Source: Bradyrhizobium sp. CCBAU 051011 (GTDB lineage Bacteria > Pseudomonadota > Alphaproteobacteria > Rhizobiales > Xanthobacteraceae). From it: a stretch of DNA of 64,000 nt. The DNA lies in contig NZ_CP022222.1 of the NCBI RefSeq assembly GCF_009930815.1, positions 2,584,501-2,648,500 on the forward strand, given 5' to 3'. Position 1 is the stretch's first letter; every line of letters starts with the position of its first letter. The position numbers and the translations under genes are program-made. Shown here one piece after another: positions 27,260-39,128 of this stretch. The notes beneath the pieces were generated by a model, which did not search any database, was not told the DNA's origin, and worked only from the letters and a program-made list of their open reading frames with translations.

Positions 27260-28027
27260 ATGGCCATGCAGCAAAATTCTTCCGCCGGCCGTTCCGCCAC
27301 CGGCTCGACCGTGGACCCGGCCGAGGTCGCGAAATTCTCAAAACTGTCCGACGAGTGGTGGGACCCCAGGGGCAAGATGGCCCCGCTGCACAAGATCAAT
27401 CCGCTGCGGCTCGGCTATATCCGCGATGCCGCATGCCGCAAGTTCGAGCGCAATGCCCGGAGTCTGAGCTGCCTGTCGGGCCTGCGGATCCTCGATATCG
27501 GCTGCGGCGCGGGCCTGTTGTGCGAGCCTTTGACGCGGCTGGGTGCGCAGGTGATCGGGATTGATCCGTCGGCGACCAACATTGCCGCCGCCAGGCTGCA
27601 CGCCGACAAGGGCCATCTGTCGATCGACTATCGCTGCGCCACCGTCGAGCAGATGGACCACCGCGAGCGCTTCGACATCGTGCTGGCGATGGAAGTGATC
27701 GAGCATGTCACCGATGTCGGCGCGTTCCTCACCCGCTGTGCGGCAATGGTCAAGCCGGGCGGGTTGATGGTGGTCTCGACGCTGAACCGGAACTGGAAGA
27801 GCTTTGCGCTCGCGATCGTCGGCGCGGAGTATGTGCTGCGCTGGCTGCCGCGCGGTACCCATCAATGGGACAAGTTCGTCACGCCGGACGAGCTTGCCCA
27901 GCATCTCGCCAACAATCGCCTCACCATCACCGAGCAGGCCGGCGTGGTCTACAACCCGCTCGCCGACCGGTGGAGCATCTCGTCCGACATGGACGTGAAC
28001 TACATGGTGGTGGCGGAGGGGGTGTAG
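27260..28027 (+). CDS. ubiG: Ubiquinone biosynthesis O-methyltransferase
   Basis: Performs both O-methylations in ubiquinone synthesis, at the membrane-associated Ubi complex. The 255-residue protein has an N-terminal extension with FSKLSDEWWDPRGKMAPLHKINPLR typical of UbiG, the SAM motif RILDIGCGAGLLCEPL (about 75-90), and the late motif KPGGLMVVSTLNRNWKSF. No strong ribosome site is seen, consistent with coupling to the preceding PH-domain gene. A strong hairpin follows. Confidence 0.93.
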   Translation: MAMQQNSSAGRSATGSTVDPAEVAKFSKLSDEWWDPRGKMAPLHKINPLRLGYIRDAACRKFERNARSLSCLSGLRILDIGCGAGLLCEPLTRLGAQVIGIDPSATNIAAARLHADKGHLSIDYRCATVEQMDHRERFDIVLAMEVIEHVTDVGAFLTRCAAMVKPGGLMVVSTLNRNWKSFALAIVGAEYVLRWLPRGTHQWDKFVTPDELAQHLANNRLTITEQAGVVYNPLADRWSISSDMDVNYMVVAEGV

Positions 28028-28042
28028 TCAGCTCCGACTGTC

Positions 28043-28068
28043 GTCGTCCCTGCGTTCGCAGGGACGAC
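28043..28068. terminator. Perfect 12-bp hairpin after ubiG
   Basis: A perfect 12-bp stem (28043-28054 with 28057-28068) with a two-base turn follows the ubiG stop, then ACCGATTTTGCG. The TTTT tract is five bases away, so this works plausibly as an intrinsic terminator; the sequence is also a known style of intergenic palindrome. Confidence 0.55.
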
Positions 28069-28165
28069 ACCGATTTTGCGGCGCGCAATCCAGTCATGAC
28101 GCCGCTTCGGTTGACCTGACCCATCCCGCCCGGCACGGTGCGGCAGCTCCCCGCCGGTATTCCCG

Positions 28166-29065
28166 ATGCTCACCATCGCCTCGCTCTGGATTCCCTTCAC
28201 CCTCATCGCTGCGCTCGGCCAGGTCGCCCGCAATGCGATGCAGCGGTCGTTGACAGGGCCGCTCGGGACCTGGGGCGCCACCAATATCCGCTTTCTGTTC
28301 GGTTTTCCGTTCTCGGTTATTTTCTTTGCGGTCGTCGTGGCGGTGACCGACGACCCCGTGCCGTGGCCGACAGCGGTGTTCTGGCCGTGGCTGTTACTTG
28401 GTGCGCTGAGCCAGATCGTCGCCACCGGCCTGATGCTGCTGGCGATGAACGATCGTTCGTTCGTGGTGACGACGGCCTATCTGAAGACGGAGGCGATCCA
28501 AACCGCGATCTTCGGCTTCATCTTCCTCAGCGATCATCTGACGTTCCTGAAGGTGGTCGCTATCCTGATCGCGACCATCGGCGTGGTCATCACCGCGCTG
28601 CGGCCGGGCGGCGAAAAAGGCTTTGCCGAGTTGAAGCCGACGATCGTCGGTCTCGTCGCCGCCGGCTGCTTTGCGTTGTCGGCAATCGGCTTCCGCGGCG
28701 CGATCATCACCGTGCCCGGCGTCTCCTTCGTCACCGCGGCGTCCTACACGCTGGTGTTCGGCCTGTTCGTGCAGACACTGGTGTTGACGATCTATCTGCT
28801 CGCCCGCGCCCCCGAAGTGCTGATGAAGATTTTCGGGCTGTGGCGGCCCTCGATGCTGGCGGGCTTCATGGGCGCGTTCGCCTCGCAATTCTGGTTTCTG
28901 GCATTTGCGCTGACGGCGGCTGCGAACGTGCGCACGCTGGCGCTGGTCGAGGTGCTGTTCGCGCAGGGCGTTGCGTATTACTCGTTCAAGCAGCCCATTT
29001 CGGCACGCGAGTTGTCGGGGATCGTGCTGATAGTGATCGGCGTGGCGCTATTGGTGGCGGCGTGA
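28166..29065 (+). CDS. DMT-superfamily (EamA-like) transporter
   Basis: The 299-residue protein has about ten hydrophobic helices. Two EamA-type halves are visible, with the first ending near residue 145 (VAILIATIGVVITAL) and the second ending IVLIVIGVALLVAA. It differs clearly from the other DMT gene in this window. Substrate is unknown. No good ribosome site precedes the ATG, so the start could be a few codons off. An inverted repeat separates it from the converging DUF1178 gene. Confidence 0.85.
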   Translation: MLTIASLWIPFTLIAALGQVARNAMQRSLTGPLGTWGATNIRFLFGFPFSVIFFAVVVAVTDDPVPWPTAVFWPWLLLGALSQIVATGLMLLAMNDRSFVVTTAYLKTEAIQTAIFGFIFLSDHLTFLKVVAILIATIGVVITALRPGGEKGFAELKPTIVGLVAAGCFALSAIGFRGAIITVPGVSFVTAASYTLVFGLFVQTLVLTIYLLARAPEVLMKIFGLWRPSMLAGFMGAFASQFWFLAFALTAAANVRTLALVEVLFAQGVAYYSFKQPISARELSGIVLIVIGVALLVAA

Positions 29066-29080
29066 TTCAAGCGGCCCCGG

Positions 29081-29160
29081 CCGTCATTGCGGGCGAAGCG
29101 AAGCAATCCATAGCTCAACAAGCACGAAGATGGATTGCTTCGCTTCGCTCGCAATGACGG
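29081..29160. repeat. Inverted repeat of the TGGATTGCTTCGC type, copy 1
   Basis: Arms of 30 bases (29081-29110 and 29131-29160) pair with one mismatch around a 20-base loop. A second copy with an identical right arm lies at 61516. It sits between two converging genes and could stop transcription from both. Confidence 0.8.
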
Positions 29161-29173
29161 GAGGACGGGAGCG

Positions 29174-29644
29174 TCAATTCCTGTCGTCCGGCAGCACCGG
29201 CAGCGGGGAGACCTCGACGCCTTCATCGATCAGCGCGCGCGCCTCGTCGGGTGAAGCCTCGCCATAGATCGGGCGATGCTCGATATCGCCGTAATGCATC
29301 TTGCGCGCTTCGTTGGGAAAGCGCTCGCCGACATTGTCGGCATTCTTGACGATGTGATCGCGCAATTCCTTCAGCTTGGCGCGCAACTCGCGCTCCTGCG
29401 CCATCAACAGCGGCGTCGAATCGGATGCCGTCGCCTCCGCAGGCGCGGCCGGCGCGGGCGCGGCCTGCTCGCGGCCCTTCTTGCTGACGATCTGCGGAGC
29501 CATGATGGCGCGCTCGACCTTCACCGAGCCACAATTCGGGCAGCTCACCAGCCTGCGCTTTTCCTGGCTTTCATACGCCGCGGAGCTTTGAAACCAGCTT
29601 TCGAAAGCATGGCCCTTCTCGCAGCGAAGGTTGTAGCGGATCAT
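29174..29644 (-). CDS. DUF1178 zinc-ribbon protein
   Basis: The 156-residue protein starts MIRYNLRCEKGHAFESWFQSS, the standard DUF1178 N-terminus, with a zinc-ribbon-like set C8, C35 and C38 (SCPNCGS). The second half has a helical LLMAQERELRAKLKELRDHIVKNADNVGERF and the conserved HYGDIEHRPIYGEAS. Function is unknown. Its ATG overlaps the stop of the nitrilase-family gene by four bases (ATGA), so it is coupled to it. Confidence 0.9.
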   Translation of the reverse strand: MIRYNLRCEKGHAFESWFQSSAAYESQEKRRLVSCPNCGSVKVERAIMAPQIVSKKGREQAAPAPAAPAEATASDSTPLLMAQERELRAKLKELRDHIVKNADNVGERFPNEARKMHYGDIEHRPIYGEASPDEARALIDEGVEVSPLPVLPDDRN

Positions 29645-30519
29645 GCCGAACCCCGGACCAGATGCAGATGCTCCGGGCCGGCCTTGGGGTCGGCGATGCC
29701 GAAGCGCCTGCCATGCTGCAGCGACGGCACGGCCTTCCGCGCTGTCTCCACCTTGGATGTGTCGATCTTGGCGAGGAACACGCCGGGCTCGACGCCGCCC
29801 TCGGCGAGAATTTCGCCCCAGGGCGCGATGATCAGCGAATGCCCGTAGGTCTCGCGCTTGTTCTCGTGCATGCCGGCCTGCGCGGCGGCGAATACGAAGC
29901 AGCCGTTCTCGATGGCGCGGGCGCGGAGCAGCGTGTGCCAATGCGCCTCGCCGGTCTTCCTCGTGAACGCGGAAGGGACGGTGAGGAACGATGCGCCGGC
30001 TTCGGCCAAAGCCCGGTAGAGCGCGGGAAAGCGCACGTCGTAGCAGATCGTCAGTCCGATGCGGCCCCACGGCAGATCGGAGATCACCGCGGTTTCGCCC
30101 GGCTGGTAATTGGCTGACTCGCGATAGCTCTCGCCGCCGGGCAGGTCGATATCGAACATGTGGATCTTGTCGTAGCTGGCGAGAAGATTGCCGTCGGGCC
30201 CGATCAGGAACGAGCGGTTGACGGCGCGCTCCGGCGAATAGCGCAGCGCCAGCGAGCCGATATGGAGATGAATCTTCAGTTCAGCGGCCAGCGCGCGATA
30301 GGCTTTCAGCGAGAGATCGTCTGCTTCCGAGGCGAGATGCTCGAACAGCGCCTTGCGGTTCAGTTGCATCATGTTGCTTACTTCGGGCGTGAGCACATAG
30401 TCCGCACCCTGGGCCGCGGCCTCGCGGATCAGCCTGGTGCCCTGCTCGAGGCTCGGCTCAGGCAACAGCCCGGTGCGCATCTGCACCATGGCGGCGGTGA
30501 AGGTGGAACCAGCGCTCAT
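29641..30519 (-). CDS. Carbon-nitrogen hydrolase (nitrilase superfamily)
   Basis: The 292-residue enzyme has the E46-K118-C159 catalytic triad (TPEVSN, KIHMFD, TICYDVRFP). The order of motifs and the GEAHWHTLLRARAIENGCFV segment match the Nit1/NitB or deaminated-glutathione amidase branch, which repairs deaminated glutathione; its position next to a glutaredoxin gene fits that idea but does not prove it. It overlaps grxC by four bases at its start and DUF1178 by four bases at its end. Confidence 0.9.
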   Translation of the reverse strand: MSAGSTFTAAMVQMRTGLLPEPSLEQGTRLIREAAAQGADYVLTPEVSNMMQLNRKALFEHLASEADDLSLKAYRALAAELKIHLHIGSLALRYSPERAVNRSFLIGPDGNLLASYDKIHMFDIDLPGGESYRESANYQPGETAVISDLPWGRIGLTICYDVRFPALYRALAEAGASFLTVPSAFTRKTGEAHWHTLLRARAIENGCFVFAAAQAGMHENKRETYGHSLIIAPWGEILAEGGVEPGVFLAKIDTSKVETARKAVPSLQHGRRFGIADPKAGPEHLHLVRGSA

Positions 30520-30788
30520 GAGGAGGCCTTTTCTCCCGCCAGCAGTGAGTCGAGCTTGCCCGCGCGGTCCAGCGCATACAGCTCGTCGCAACCGCCGACA
30601 TGGGTTGTGCCGATGAAGATCTGCGGAAAGGTCGAACCGTGGCCCGCGCGGTCGTACATCTCTTCGCGATAGGCCGGGTCGGTGGCCACATTCAGCTCCG
30701 TGAACGCGGCATTCTTGCGCGTCAGCAGCGATTTGGCGGCGGTGCAGTAGCCGCAGCCCGGACGGGTATAGATTTCAATGGCAGTCAT
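30516..30788 (-). CDS. grxC: Glutaredoxin 3
   Basis: The 90-residue thioredoxin-fold protein carries the dithiol site C12-G-Y-C15 and the glutathione-binding TFPQIFIGTTHVGGCDEL. CGYC in place of the more usual CPYC is a minor variant. It is the first gene of a tightly overlapping three-gene unit with the nitrilase and DUF1178 genes and lies 29 bases downstream of the ComF gene on the same strand. Confidence 0.93.
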   Translation of the reverse strand: MTAIEIYTRPGCGYCTAAKSLLTRKNAAFTELNVATDPAYREEMYDRAGHGSTFPQIFIGTTHVGGCDELYALDRAGKLDSLLAGEKASS

Positions 30789-30817
30789 GGCGCGCCCTGA
30801 TTTGGCAAGTGTTTGAA

Positions 30818-31627
30818 TTATATGGGAGCCCGGTGGCTGTCCACAACCCGCGCGAATACCAGCACGTCGACCTGCGCAGCCTTGGCGCGGAGCAGCGCGC
30901 GGGCACAGGCGTCGGTGGTGGCGCCTGACGTCAGCACGTCGTCGATCAGGATAACGCGGCGACCCTGGATATCAGCCATGCGATCGGCGGCGACCTTGAA
31001 GGCGCCCTGCACATTGCTGGCGCGCTGTGGCCGCGACAGACCGATCTGCTGCTCGGTCGCGCGAATGCGGCGAAGCGCCTCAGCGGTCAGTTTGACGCCG
31101 GTTTGCTGCGAAATCACCCGCGCCAGCGCGCCGGACTGGTTGTAGCGGCGGCTCCAGCCGCGTCGCCAGTGCAAGGGTACCGGCACCAGCACATCGGCCT
31201 GATCAAGCAATTCCTTGCCCGCCCGGGCCATCCAGCGGCCCATCGCGGGCGCCAGATCAGTGCGGTCCTGGTATTTCAGCGCATGCACCAGGGTGCGAGC
31301 GACATCGTCATAGCGCACCGCGGCGCGGGCGCGCTGATAGGCCGGCGGATTGGCGATCGCCTCCATCGACAGCAATTCGGAGCCGGGATCATAGACAAAG
31401 GGAATGCCGAGCCGCGGACAGAACGGCGGCGCGATGAACGACAGTTTCGCCCAGCACGCCGCGCAAACGCCCTCGCCATCCACCGGTTCGCGACAGGAAA
31501 CGCACTGCGTCGGCAGCGCGATGTCGAGCGCGAGCCGCGGGATCTGTGCAAACATGTCGCGGCAGGCGCCGAGCGCGCTGCGGAAATGCCTGGAGATGGA
31601 GCGTGATGGTGATGCCTCGGCGTCCAT
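30818..31627 (-). CDS. ComF-family phosphoribosyltransferase-like protein
   Basis: The 269-residue protein has an N-terminal zinc motif (C42, C45, C55, C58; also C70) and a C-terminal type I phosphoribosyltransferase fold with the PRPP loop VILIDDVLTSGAT (225-237). In competent bacteria ComF helps natural transformation; in other bacteria the role is unknown. The start is divergent from a BioC-like methyltransferase gene, 77 bases away, and grxC follows in the same direction. Confidence 0.88.
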   Translation of the reverse strand: MDAEASPSRSISRHFRSALGACRDMFAQIPRLALDIALPTQCVSCREPVDGEGVCAACWAKLSFIAPPFCPRLGIPFVYDPGSELLSMEAIANPPAYQRARAAVRYDDVARTLVHALKYQDRTDLAPAMGRWMARAGKELLDQADVLVPVPLHWRRGWSRRYNQSGALARVISQQTGVKLTAEALRRIRATEQQIGLSRPQRASNVQGAFKVAADRMADIQGRRVILIDDVLTSGATTDACARALLRAKAAQVDVLVFARVVDSHRAPI

Positions 31628-31704
31628 GGCGCGAGGCTAGCGCCGTGCAGCGTGCGGCTCAAGCGTGGCATTGCCAGAGATGGGCAGCCAGCGTACCAAC
31701 CGGC

Positions 31705-32550
31705 ATGGCTTCGAATCCGACGACCGCGCCGCTCCTGTTCGACCGCGCGCTGCTGCGTGCGCGAATGGACCGCGCGCGGCGTGGCGGACCGGTGACGTTT
31801 CTGCTTGATCGAGTCAGAGAGGATTTTGAAGAACGGCTGCAGGCGGTGATGCGGAATTTTGCCGATGTCGCCGATATCTGGACGCCGGGCGAATTGCTGC
31901 GAAAACCTGTTGCGGATCGTTTCCGGTCGATCACCCGCATTGATCCCGATCCATCGGAAATGCTGTCCTTGCCGCCGCAGTCTCTCGACCTCGCCGTCTC
32001 GGCGCTCGCATTCCAGTTCGTCAACGACCTGCCGGGCGTACTGGCGCAGATCCGCCGCGCGTTGAAGCCGGATGGATTGTTGCTCGCCGCGATGCTCGGC
32101 GGCGATACGCTCACCGAACTGCGGCAATCCTTTGCTGCCGCGGAAGCCGAATGCGAGGGCGGGGTATCGCCGCGCGTCGCGCCATTTGCGGATTTGCGCG
32201 ACATCGGTGCGCTGCTGCAGCGCGTCGGGCTGGCGCTGCCGGTCACGGACGTCGACCGCGTCGTGGTGCGCTATGACAGCGCGTTCGCGCTGATGGCCGA
32301 TCTCCGCCGAATGGGGGCGACCAATATTCTGATCGAGCGACGCCGAACGCCGACCCGCCGCGCTACCATGCTACGGATGGCGCAAGTTTATGCCGAACGT
32401 TTTTCCGATCCCGACGGCCGCATCCGCGCGACCTTCGATGTGATCTGGCTGTCCGGCTGGGCGCCGCATGAGAGCCAGCAAAAGCCGTTGCGGCCGGGGT
32501 CGGCGAAAGCGAGTCTCGAGGCGGCGGTGCAGCGGGCAAAGCGCGATTGA
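31705..32550 (+). CDS. BioC/NDUFAF5-like methyltransferase
   Basis: The 281-residue protein starts MASNPTTAPLLFDRALLRARMDRA, typical of the alphaproteobacterial family related to mitochondrial NDUFAF5 and to BioC. A degraded SAM-binding region precedes SLDLAVSALAFQFVNDLPGVLAQIRRALKPDGLLLAAMLGGDTLTELR (about 90-140), the family's clearest signature. NDUFAF5 hydroxylates a complex I subunit rather than methylating, so the reaction here is open. I rejected a start 53 codons upstream that overlaps comF antisense. Confidence 0.85.
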   Translation: MASNPTTAPLLFDRALLRARMDRARRGGPVTFLLDRVREDFEERLQAVMRNFADVADIWTPGELLRKPVADRFRSITRIDPDPSEMLSLPPQSLDLAVSALAFQFVNDLPGVLAQIRRALKPDGLLLAAMLGGDTLTELRQSFAAAEAECEGGVSPRVAPFADLRDIGALLQRVGLALPVTDVDRVVVRYDSAFALMADLRRMGATNILIERRRTPTRRATMLRMAQVYAERFSDPDGRIRATFDVIWLSGWAPHESQQKPLRPGSAKASLEAAVQRAKRD

Positions 32551-32653
32551 CGCGCAATTCCCGTCGGCGAAAGCCGCGAGTGGGGCCCATTCTACTTTGC
32601 ATGGGGTTGTTTTCGCGATTTTGTGTCGTGGCAGGAGCCGCCGACCACAGGCC

Positions 32654-33064
32654 TCACATCAGCAAATCAATCAGATGCGGGATCAGCGGAATGTCCGCGG
32701 GCGGCATTGGATAGTCGCGCAGCTTGTTGGCGCGGACCCAGGCCAGTTGCTGGCCCTCGCGGGCGATTACCGTGCCTTCCCAGCGCCGGCAGATATAGAG
32801 CGGCATCAACAGATGGAAGCTGTCATAGGCGTAGCTGGCAAATGTCAGCGGCGCGAGGCACGGCTCGCTGACGTCGATGCCAATCTCTTCATGCAGTTCG
32901 CGGATCAGGGTTTGCTCCGGCCGCTCGCCGGGCTCGACCTTGCCGCCGGGGAATTCCCAGAGGCCAGCGAGCGCCTTGCCTTGCGGGCGCTGCGCGATCA
33001 GCACGCGCTTGTCGGTATCGACGAGGGCGCAGGCGACGACGAGGGTAAGCTTGATGTCTGCCAT
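32654..33064 (-). CDS. mutT: Nudix hydrolase, 8-oxo-dGTP diphosphatase type
   Basis: The 136-residue protein has a complete Nudix box, G41xxxxxE47xxxxxxxR55E56xxE59E60xG62, and the MutT-like surroundings VLIAQRPQGKALAGLWEFPG. MutT removes oxidised guanine nucleotides before they enter DNA. It lies 15 bases downstream of argJ on the same strand; argJ-mutT linkage is common in Rhizobiales. Confidence 0.92.
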   Translation of the reverse strand: MADIKLTLVVACALVDTDKRVLIAQRPQGKALAGLWEFPGGKVEPGERPEQTLIRELHEEIGIDVSEPCLAPLTFASYAYDSFHLLMPLYICRRWEGTVIAREGQQLAWVRANKLRDYPMPPADIPLIPHLIDLLM

Positions 33065-33079
33065 GCGCCGCTGTCTCGC

Positions 33080-34321
33080 TTAGGACCGGTAGTCGCCGTT
33101 GATCGCGACATATTCCTTGGTGAGGTCGCAGGTCAGCACGCGGTCGCGGCCCTTGCCGAGGCCAAGCGCGACCTTGATCTGGATCTTCGGGTTCTTCATC
33201 ACCTCGGAGACCTCAGCCTCGTTGTAGGACGGATCGCGCGCGCCGCTTTTGGCGACGCGAATGCCGTTGAACGAGATCGAAAGCTTGTCGCGGTTGGCGG
33301 GCTCGCCGGCCTTGCCGACCGCCATCACCACGCGTCCCCAATTGGCGTCCTCGCCGGCGATCGCGGTCTTCACCAGCGGTGAGTTCGCGATCGACATCGC
33401 GATCTTGCGCGCCGAGGTCTTGGTGGTCGCGCCTTCGACGACCACCTCGACCAGCTTGCGCGCGCCCTCGCCGTCACGGGCGACCTGTTCGGCCAAATTC
33501 GCCAGCACCTCGTGGAAGGCTTTCGCGAAAGCCTTCAGGCGCGGATCGCTGGCGCGGCTGATCTTCGGCGCCCCGTCGGCCGCAGCCGCGCCGGTGGCGA
33601 AGGCCAAGAGCGTATCCGATGTCGAGGTGTCGCTGTCGATGGTGATGGCGTTGAAGGTGTCCTCGACGCCGCTCTTGAGCAGCGACTGCAGCACGGCGGA
33701 CGAGAGCGGCGCGTCGGTGAAGACAAAGGACAGCATAGTGGCCATATCGGGAGCAATCATGCCGGCGCCCTTGGCCATGCCGTTGATGGTGACCTTGGCC
33801 TTGCCGAGCTTCACCGTGGCGGTTGCGACCTTCGGGAAGGTATCGGTGGTCATGATCGCCTTCGCGGCGTCCATCCAGTGGTCGGGTGTGGCAGTGTCAG
33901 CCAGTGTCCCCAGCACGCCGTCGAATTTGGTGGCGTCCAGCGGCTCGCCTATCACGCCGGTGGAGGCGAGGAACACGTCGGAGGTCGAGCAGCCGACTGC
34001 CTTTGCTGCGGTTTGCGCGGTCAGCGCCGTCGACTGCTTGCCGGTCTTGCCGGTGAATGCATTGGCATTGCCGGAGTTCACCACCAGCGCGCGAGCCTGT
34101 CCGCGGCCGAGCTTGGTGCGGCACCACTCCACCGGCGCGGAGGGGCATTTCGATTTGGTGAAGACGCCGGCGACCGTGGTGCCCTTGTCCATCACCGCGA
34201 GCAGCACGTCGGTACGGTTCTTGTAGCGGATGCCGGCGGCGGCGGTCGCGAGCTTCACGCCCGAAATCGCGGGCATGTCGGGGACATCGGTCGGGGCGAG
34301 GGGAGAGACGGAAGCGGACAT
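33080..34321 (-). CDS. argJ: Bifunctional glutamate N-acetyltransferase / ornithine acetyltransferase
   Basis: Recycles the acetyl group in the cyclic arginine pathway. The 413-residue precursor carries the self-cleavage site A194-T195 in the motif APDMATML, giving alpha and beta chains with Thr195 as nucleophile, plus [15 protein letters not shown] upstream and the C-terminal DYRS end. The start at [10 protein letters not shown] has AAGGTG five bases before it; a frame 20 codons longer is less likely. It is followed by mutT and preceded by the parvulin gene. Confidence 0.95.
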   Translation of the reverse strand: MSASVSPLAPTDVPDMPAISGVKLATAAAGIRYKNRTDVLLAVMDKGTTVAGVFTKSKCPSAPVEWCRTKLGRGQARALVVNSGNANAFTGKTGKQSTALTAQTAAKAVGCSTSDVFLASTGVIGEPLDATKFDGVLGTLADTATPDHWMDAAKAIMTTDTFPKVATATVKLGKAKVTINGMAKGAGMIAPDMATMLSFVFTDAPLSSAVLQSLLKSGVEDTFNAITIDSDTSTSDTLLAFATGAAAADGAPKISRASDPRLKAFAKAFHEVLANLAEQVARDGEGARKLVEVVVEGATTKTSARKIAMSIANSPLVKTAIAGEDANWGRVVMAVGKAGEPANRDKLSISFNGIRVAKSGARDPSYNEAEVSEVMKNPKIQIKVALGLGKGRDRVLTCDLTKEYVAINGDYRS

Positions 34322-34386
34322 GCGAGCACCTTGTTCGACCAGGTCAACCGTAGCCGGGGCTGTCAACTCGTCCCCAGACATGAAAC

Positions 34387-34408
34387 GGCCGGGCGCTTCG
34401 GCCCGGCC
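34387..34408. terminator. Hairpin between the parvulin and argJ genes
   Basis: A perfect 8-bp GC-only stem (34387-34394 with 34401-34408) with a six-base loop lies between the two minus-strand genes. It may reduce read-through into argJ. No T-run is present, and the sequence matches the common GGCCGGGC palindrome style. Confidence 0.45.
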
Positions 34409-34455
34409 ATGACAACGGTAAATACTATCGGTCTCGAAGAAGTGACAGCGATTTT

Positions 34456-35376
34456 TTACTTCTTCGCCGGCGCCATCTTGGAATCCGCGGGCTTCGCGGC
34501 ATCCGGCTTGGTGTCCGTCTTGGCGGCTTCCGCCGGCTTGTCCATGCGCTCGACCTTGGCGGCTTCGCGCAGCTTGGCGACGTATTCGGCCTGTGCCTTG
34601 CGCGTTACATAGGTCTCGATCTGCGCCTTGACCTGCTCGAAGTCGGGCGCCTTGCGGGCCCGCTTTTCCTCGACCTTGATGAGGTGCCAGCCGAATTGCG
34701 ACTTCACGGGGTCGGAGATCTTGCCGGGCTCGAGCGTGAAGGCGACGGCGGAGAATTCCGGCACCATCTGTTCCTTGGTGAAGAACCCGAGATCGCCGCC
34801 ATCGGAGGCGCCCGGATCCTTGGACTTCTTCTTCGCCAGCTCGGCGAAATCGCCGCCCTTCTTCAACTCTTCCGCGATCGCCTTGGCCTCGTCCTCGGTC
34901 TCGACCAGGATGTGCCGGGCGTGGACTTCCATTTCGCCAGTGATCTGCTTGGCGGCCTCCTCATAGACCTTCTTCATGGCCTCATCGGTGGTCGCAGCCT
35001 TGCCCTCGGTGGCGAGCAGGCTGTCCATCAGCAGGCGGCTGCGGGTGAAGGCCAGGCGCTTCTTGAAGTCTTCGGAATTCTCAACCTTCTTGTCCTCGGC
35101 GGCCTTGGCGACGATCTTCAGGTCGATCAGGAAGGCCAGCACATTGTCCTTCTTGGTCGCCGGATCCATCTGCGCGAGGCTGGGGCCGAGTTCCTCCTCC
35201 GCGAGCGCGACGTCGCTCTGGCGGATCTCCACGCCGTTAACCTTGGCGAGAACGGGGTTGTCCTGGGCACGAACCGGCAGGCTGGCGGCCAGAATCGCAG
35301 CCAGGCAGGCCGTTGCGGCCAAGGTGGCCGTGCCGAAGCGCAGGCCGGTTTTCGTTTCCGGGAACGAGGTGGTCAT
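34456..35376 (-). CDS. Exported PpiC-type (parvulin) peptidyl-prolyl isomerase
   Basis: The 306-residue protein has a signal peptide cleaved near VRA-Q (about residue 37), a SurA/PrsA-like N-terminal helical chaperone part, and one parvulin domain (about 150-245: [26 protein letters not shown] ... [16 protein letters not shown]). It should help outer-membrane or periplasmic proteins fold. The C-terminal 40 residues are Lys/Ala/Pro-rich and disordered. AAGGA lies seven bases before the ATG. It is divergent from secA, so secretion motor and secretion chaperone share a promoter region. Confidence 0.9.
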   Translation of the reverse strand: MTTSFPETKTGLRFGTATLAATACLAAILAASLPVRAQDNPVLAKVNGVEIRQSDVALAEEELGPSLAQMDPATKKDNVLAFLIDLKIVAKAAEDKKVENSEDFKKRLAFTRSRLLMDSLLATEGKAATTDEAMKKVYEEAAKQITGEMEVHARHILVETEDEAKAIAEELKKGGDFAELAKKKSKDPGASDGGDLGFFTKEQMVPEFSAVAFTLEPGKISDPVKSQFGWHLIKVEEKRARKAPDFEQVKAQIETYVTRKAQAEYVAKLREAAKVERMDKPAEAAKTDTKPDAAKPADSKMAPAKK

Positions 35377-35722
35377 GGAAAATCCTTGTCTTGAAGAAGG
35401 GGGCGGCAAAGGCGGCGGGACACTCGCCCAATCATGCGGCCTTGGCAACGCGAAAAGTCTGTCAAAATGATGAATTCCCTGACAGATGGACCCACGTTGA
35501 CAAGGCCCCAACCCAGCCATATCTGTGCCGGAACCTCCAGCGGCGATAGCGCTTATTTTGCTGCGTTTTTTGCTGTTGAACCTTGGATTGCTTAATTCCC
35601 ACTCATTAGGCGGATGGCCCCCGGGAACGGGGTGTTTGCCGCGATGCGTCACGGTGAGTTGATAGGCAACTTGGTGGACCACGTCACGGCGCAACGCAAG
35701 TAACGGCAAAGGCAGGATTGGC
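35377..35722. other. Parvulin-secA divergent promoter region
   Basis: These 346 bases contain no supported gene. They hold the promoters of the divergent parvulin and secA genes. An inverted pair CTGTCA (35459-35464) and TGACAG (35480-35485) lies in the middle, and the best secA promoter candidate is just to its right. Confidence 0.6.
35497..35525 (+). promoter_or_regulatory. Candidate secA promoter
   Basis: TTGACA at 35497-35502 is a perfect -35; 17 bases later TATCTG (35520-35525) is a fair -10. The predicted start would leave an untranslated leader of about 190 bases before secA, long enough for SecM-like or other leader control, though no leader peptide was recognised. Confidence 0.45.
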
Positions 35723-38563
<2,841 letters not shown>

Positions 38564-38581
38564 GTTCGCGCTGAATCAGCA

Positions 38582-38664
38582 GGGTGGGCAGAGGCGCTGC
38601 AGCGCCGTGCCGCAAGACGCAATCGAATCTTGGATGGTGGGCACGCTTGTGCGTTGCCCACCAT
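38582..38664. repeat. Inverted repeat of the GTGGGCA type, copy 3
   Basis: GGGTGGGCAGAGGCGC near the left end and TGGGCACGCTTGTGCGTTGCCCACC near the right form an imperfect long hairpin, related to the copies at 15796 and 19412. It follows secA and could act as its transcription stop. Confidence 0.65.
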
Positions 38665-38792
38665 ATGATTCCAATTCAATAGCTCCGCTGTCTTCCCCAC
38701 GACAACATTGCTGGCAGGTCATCGCCCGCACCAATGTTTGATGATGATGTTCGACAGCCGCCAGCACCATTGCCGGCGACATCACCGAGCAT

Positions 38793-39128
38793 TTAGCCTC
38801 CGGGCGGCTTGTACGAGCCACGAAGCTGGACCGCTTTTTGCCGGACCTGCATGATTTCGTCCTGCGTCCACAAGCGAGTGAGGTGCACATTGTGGATGGC
38901 GCCGGAGGCGACCACCGTGCCTGATATCGCCGGTGCCGAATTGGGATCGGGCACATCGAAGATGACGAGAACGCCGGGCCCTTCGGCCGCGGTGCTATAC
39001 ATCGAGATCAATTTGCCGCCGGCAGCTTCGATCAACTTCTTCGCTGCTTCGTAGCGACTGACGGTGGGATTTTCCAAAATGCCGGTGAGGGACTTTGGGG
39101 TGTATTGCGCCGTCATACAGAAATGCAT
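38793..39128 (-). CDS. GYD-domain protein
   Basis: The 111-residue protein matches the GYD family, a ferredoxin-like fold of unknown function: AQYTPKSLTGILENPTVSRYEAAKKLIEAAGGKLISMYSTAAEGPGVLVIFDVPD. Members are often single-domain cytoplasmic proteins, common in soil bacteria. The ATG at MHFCMTAQY is used; the ATG at MTAQY four codons later is an equally good start. No partner gene is adjacent. Confidence 0.85.
   Translation of the reverse strand: MHFCMTAQYTPKSLTGILENPTVSRYEAAKKLIEAAGGKLISMYSTAAEGPGVLVIFDVPDPNSAPAISGTVVASGAIHNVHLTRLWTQDEIMQVRQKAVQLRGSYKPPGG

Noticed and set aside
34436..34465. GAAGAAGT/ACTTCTTC inverted pair at the end of the parvulin gene
   Set aside because: It overlaps the repetitive Lys codons at the C-terminus and has no T-run after it; most likely a by-product of the coding sequence.
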